From NCBI GenBank assembly GCA_041745535.1, contig JBGTIS010000217.1, positions 1 through 23,793 of the forward strand: a stretch of DNA of 23,793 bases, read 5' to 3'. A model generated the notes under the pieces. That model worked only from the letters and a program-made list of their open reading frames with translations. It was not told the origin of the DNA and did no database searches. The DNA comes from JBGTIS01 sp041745535 (lineage in GTDB: Bacteria; Bacteroidota; Bacteroidia; Cytophagales; Cyclobacteriaceae). The position numbers and the translations under genes are program-made. Shown here one piece after another: positions 22,345 through 23,793 of the stretch; positions within the stretch are counted from its first letter, which is position 1, and every line of letters starts with the position of its first letter.

Positions 22345-23793
22345 ATGAAGCTAAACGGAAAAAATTTTAAGGACTTAGGGATCAAAACCAAATTGGGTAG
22401 TATTTTACTGCTATTTGCTCTGATAGCTTTGGTTAATTATCTCAGTGTAAGCTATTTTAAAAACCTACAAAAAAGTGATGCCGCGGTGGTGGATGCCGCC
22501 GGAAGGCAACGGATGCTTTCCCAAAGAATGGCTTTTTTTGCTGAGATGATCAGTTGCGGCAAAGAGCAAGTGCGTGAAGACCTTCGTAAAGTAATGGAGT
22601 TGCATGATGTTTCTTTACAGGCATTGAAAATTGGCGGGATAGCCCCAGGTATTGGGGATAACAAAGCGCTTCCTGCTACCCATGCCAGCATCATGTCCAC
22701 ATTGCTCTCCGCGGAGGCATTATGGGCAAATTACAAAACGAATGCTACTCTCATTTTAAATGAACCCCTGTATGTGGATTCAACTGCTGTGAAAACCATT
22801 ACTGATTCTGTTGGAATGATCAAAAACGCCAGACAGCAATTCAGTATTCTCAACCCTAAAGTAGCCACAGCCATCGCTTTTATTGAGAGCAATGCTACGG
22901 AAATGCTGGCCAGAAACAACGCTTTGGTTAAAGATTATGTAAAGGAGAGTGAAAACAAACAGCAAAACCTCAATTATTTATTGTGGATGCTACTGGCCAT
23001 TAACGCGCTGTTAATTATTTCAGGATTTTATATTATTGAAAAATTTGTGGTAAAACCCACCCAATTGATCAAGCAAGGGGCGCGACATCTGGCGCAAGGG
23101 GACTTATCGCGGAAAATCCTTTATGAAAGTGAAGATGAGACCGGCAGGACAGTAAAGTATCTAAATATTCTGACAGATAATCTGGAAGAATCAGCCCGGT
23201 TTGCCCAGGCCATTGGGGAAGGAACCTTTACTGTGGACTTACAAGCGGTGAGTGAAGCGGATAAACTGAGCATAGCCCTGATTGGGATGCGAGATCGGTT
23301 ATTAGAAGTGGCTGGGGAAGATAAAAAGCGCAATTGGGGTACCGAAGGATTGGCCCAGTTTGGGGATATCCTCAGAGGAGATCATAGTGATTTATCTGCC
23401 CTGGCCAACCATGTGATTAATTATCTGGTCAAATATATGGGAGCCAATCAGGGGGCTTTGTTTATTGTCAACGATGACAATGAAGAAGATAAGCACCTGG
23501 AGCTACTGGCACTCTATGCCTGGGGTAAGAAAAAGTTTATTAACAAGCGCATTGAGAAAGGCGAAGGCCTGGCGGGAACAGCGTGGCAGGAAGGAGAGAT
23601 TGTTTATCTGACTGATGTACCGGAAGATTATGTGCAAATTACTTCTGGCCTGGGAAAGGCCAATCCCCGTAGCATTGTGGTAGTACCTTTGAAATTAAAC
23701 GAAGAAGTTTTGGGTATTATAGAAATTGCCTCTTTCAAGGAATATGAAGAATACCAGATAGAATTTATTAGAAAACTCGCCGAAAGTGTGGCT
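22345..23793 (+). CDS. PilJ/NarX-type sensor with HAMP and GAF domains (partial, runs off the right edge)
   Basis: An open frame from the ATG at 22345 continues without a stop to the last base (483 codons seen). Residues 15-36 are a membrane helix. A periplasmic sensor follows, with AAGRQRMLSQRMA (51-63), the PilJ/NarX motif that in NarX binds nitrate. A second helix lies at about 211-231, then a HAMP linker (VKPTQLIKQGARHLAQGDLS), an intermediate helical region, and a GAF domain from about 350 (GALFIV...GEGLAGTAWQEGE...RSIVVVPLKLNEEVLGIIEIAS). The output lies beyond the window, probably a histidine kinase or cyclase. It follows the porin gene by 26 bp. Confidence 0.85.
   Translation, partial: MKLNGKNFKDLGIKTKLGSILLLFALIALVNYLSVSYFKNLQKSDAAVVDAAGRQRMLSQRMAFFAEMISCGKEQVREDLRKVMELHDVSLQALKIGGIAPGIGDNKALPATHASIMSTLLSAEALWANYKTNATLILNEPLYVDSTAVKTITDSVGMIKNARQQFSILNPKVATAIAFIESNATEMLARNNALVKDYVKESENKQQNLNYLLWMLLAINALLIISGFYIIEKFVVKPTQLIKQGARHLAQGDLSRKILYESEDETGRTVKYLNILTDNLEESARFAQAIGEGTFTVDLQAVSEADKLSIALIGMRDRLLEVAGEDKKRNWGTEGLAQFGDILRGDHSDLSALANHVINYLVKYMGANQGALFIVNDDNEEDKHLELLALYAWGKKKFINKRIEKGEGLAGTAWQEGEIVYLTDVPEDYVQITSGLGKANPRSIVVVPLKLNEEVLGIIEIASFKEYEEYQIEFIRKLAESVA

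Overview
The window is Bacteroidota DNA, most likely from a free-living aerobic or microaerobic member (Cytophagales- or Chitinophagales-like; the sequence cannot decide). The reasons are a fused CcoN-CcoO oxidase subunit, a CcoP with one haem c site, several DUF2267/UspA/VIT-type stress genes, and candidate promoters of the Bacteroidota TAnnTTTG type. No tRNA, rRNA, CRISPR array or intact mobile element was seen.

Layout. (1) 1-2420: a VIT1/CCC1 metal transporter (-) diverges from a small DUF2892 membrane protein (+). A truncated DUF6544-like relic and a DUF2267 gene (-) follow. (2) 2421-4733: a gap with a 7/8 Fnr-type box, then two tandem-domain UspA genes (-). (3) 4734-13521 (-): a complete cbb3 oxidase locus read as ccoI-ccoS-ccoNO-ccoQ-ccoP-ccoG-ccoH-TauE/SafE, ending in a hemN remnant that keeps the radical-SAM cysteines. 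(4) 13522-16617: the likely control region. It holds a single-domain UspA gene (-), then a PAS histidine kinase and a receiver-CRP/FNR fusion (+), with stop and start codons overlapping. (5) 16643-20689: a histidine kinase with an ethylene-receptor-like membrane domain (-), a single-domain response regulator (+), and a 67-aa protein/FIST/BLUF group (-). (6) 21020-23793: an alginate-export-type beta-barrel (+) and a PilJ/HAMP/GAF sensor running off the right edge.

How it may work together. Perfect TGAT-N4-ATCA palindromes (Fnr/FixK-type half-sites) lie in front of ccoI, twice between the UspA gene and the kinase, and between the VIT and DUF2892 genes; further boxes match at 7 of 8 bases. The kinase PAS domain aligns without gaps to rhizobial FixL over the haem region and keeps the positions of FixL His200 and Arg220. 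Its partner is a receiver fused directly to a CRP/FNR protein. I infer a FixL-FixJ-FixK-like cascade reduced to two proteins, controlling cbb3 oxidase, universal stress proteins and metal storage in response to oxygen or NO. The boxes, distances and residues are seen in the sequence; the signal, haem binding and regulon are inference.
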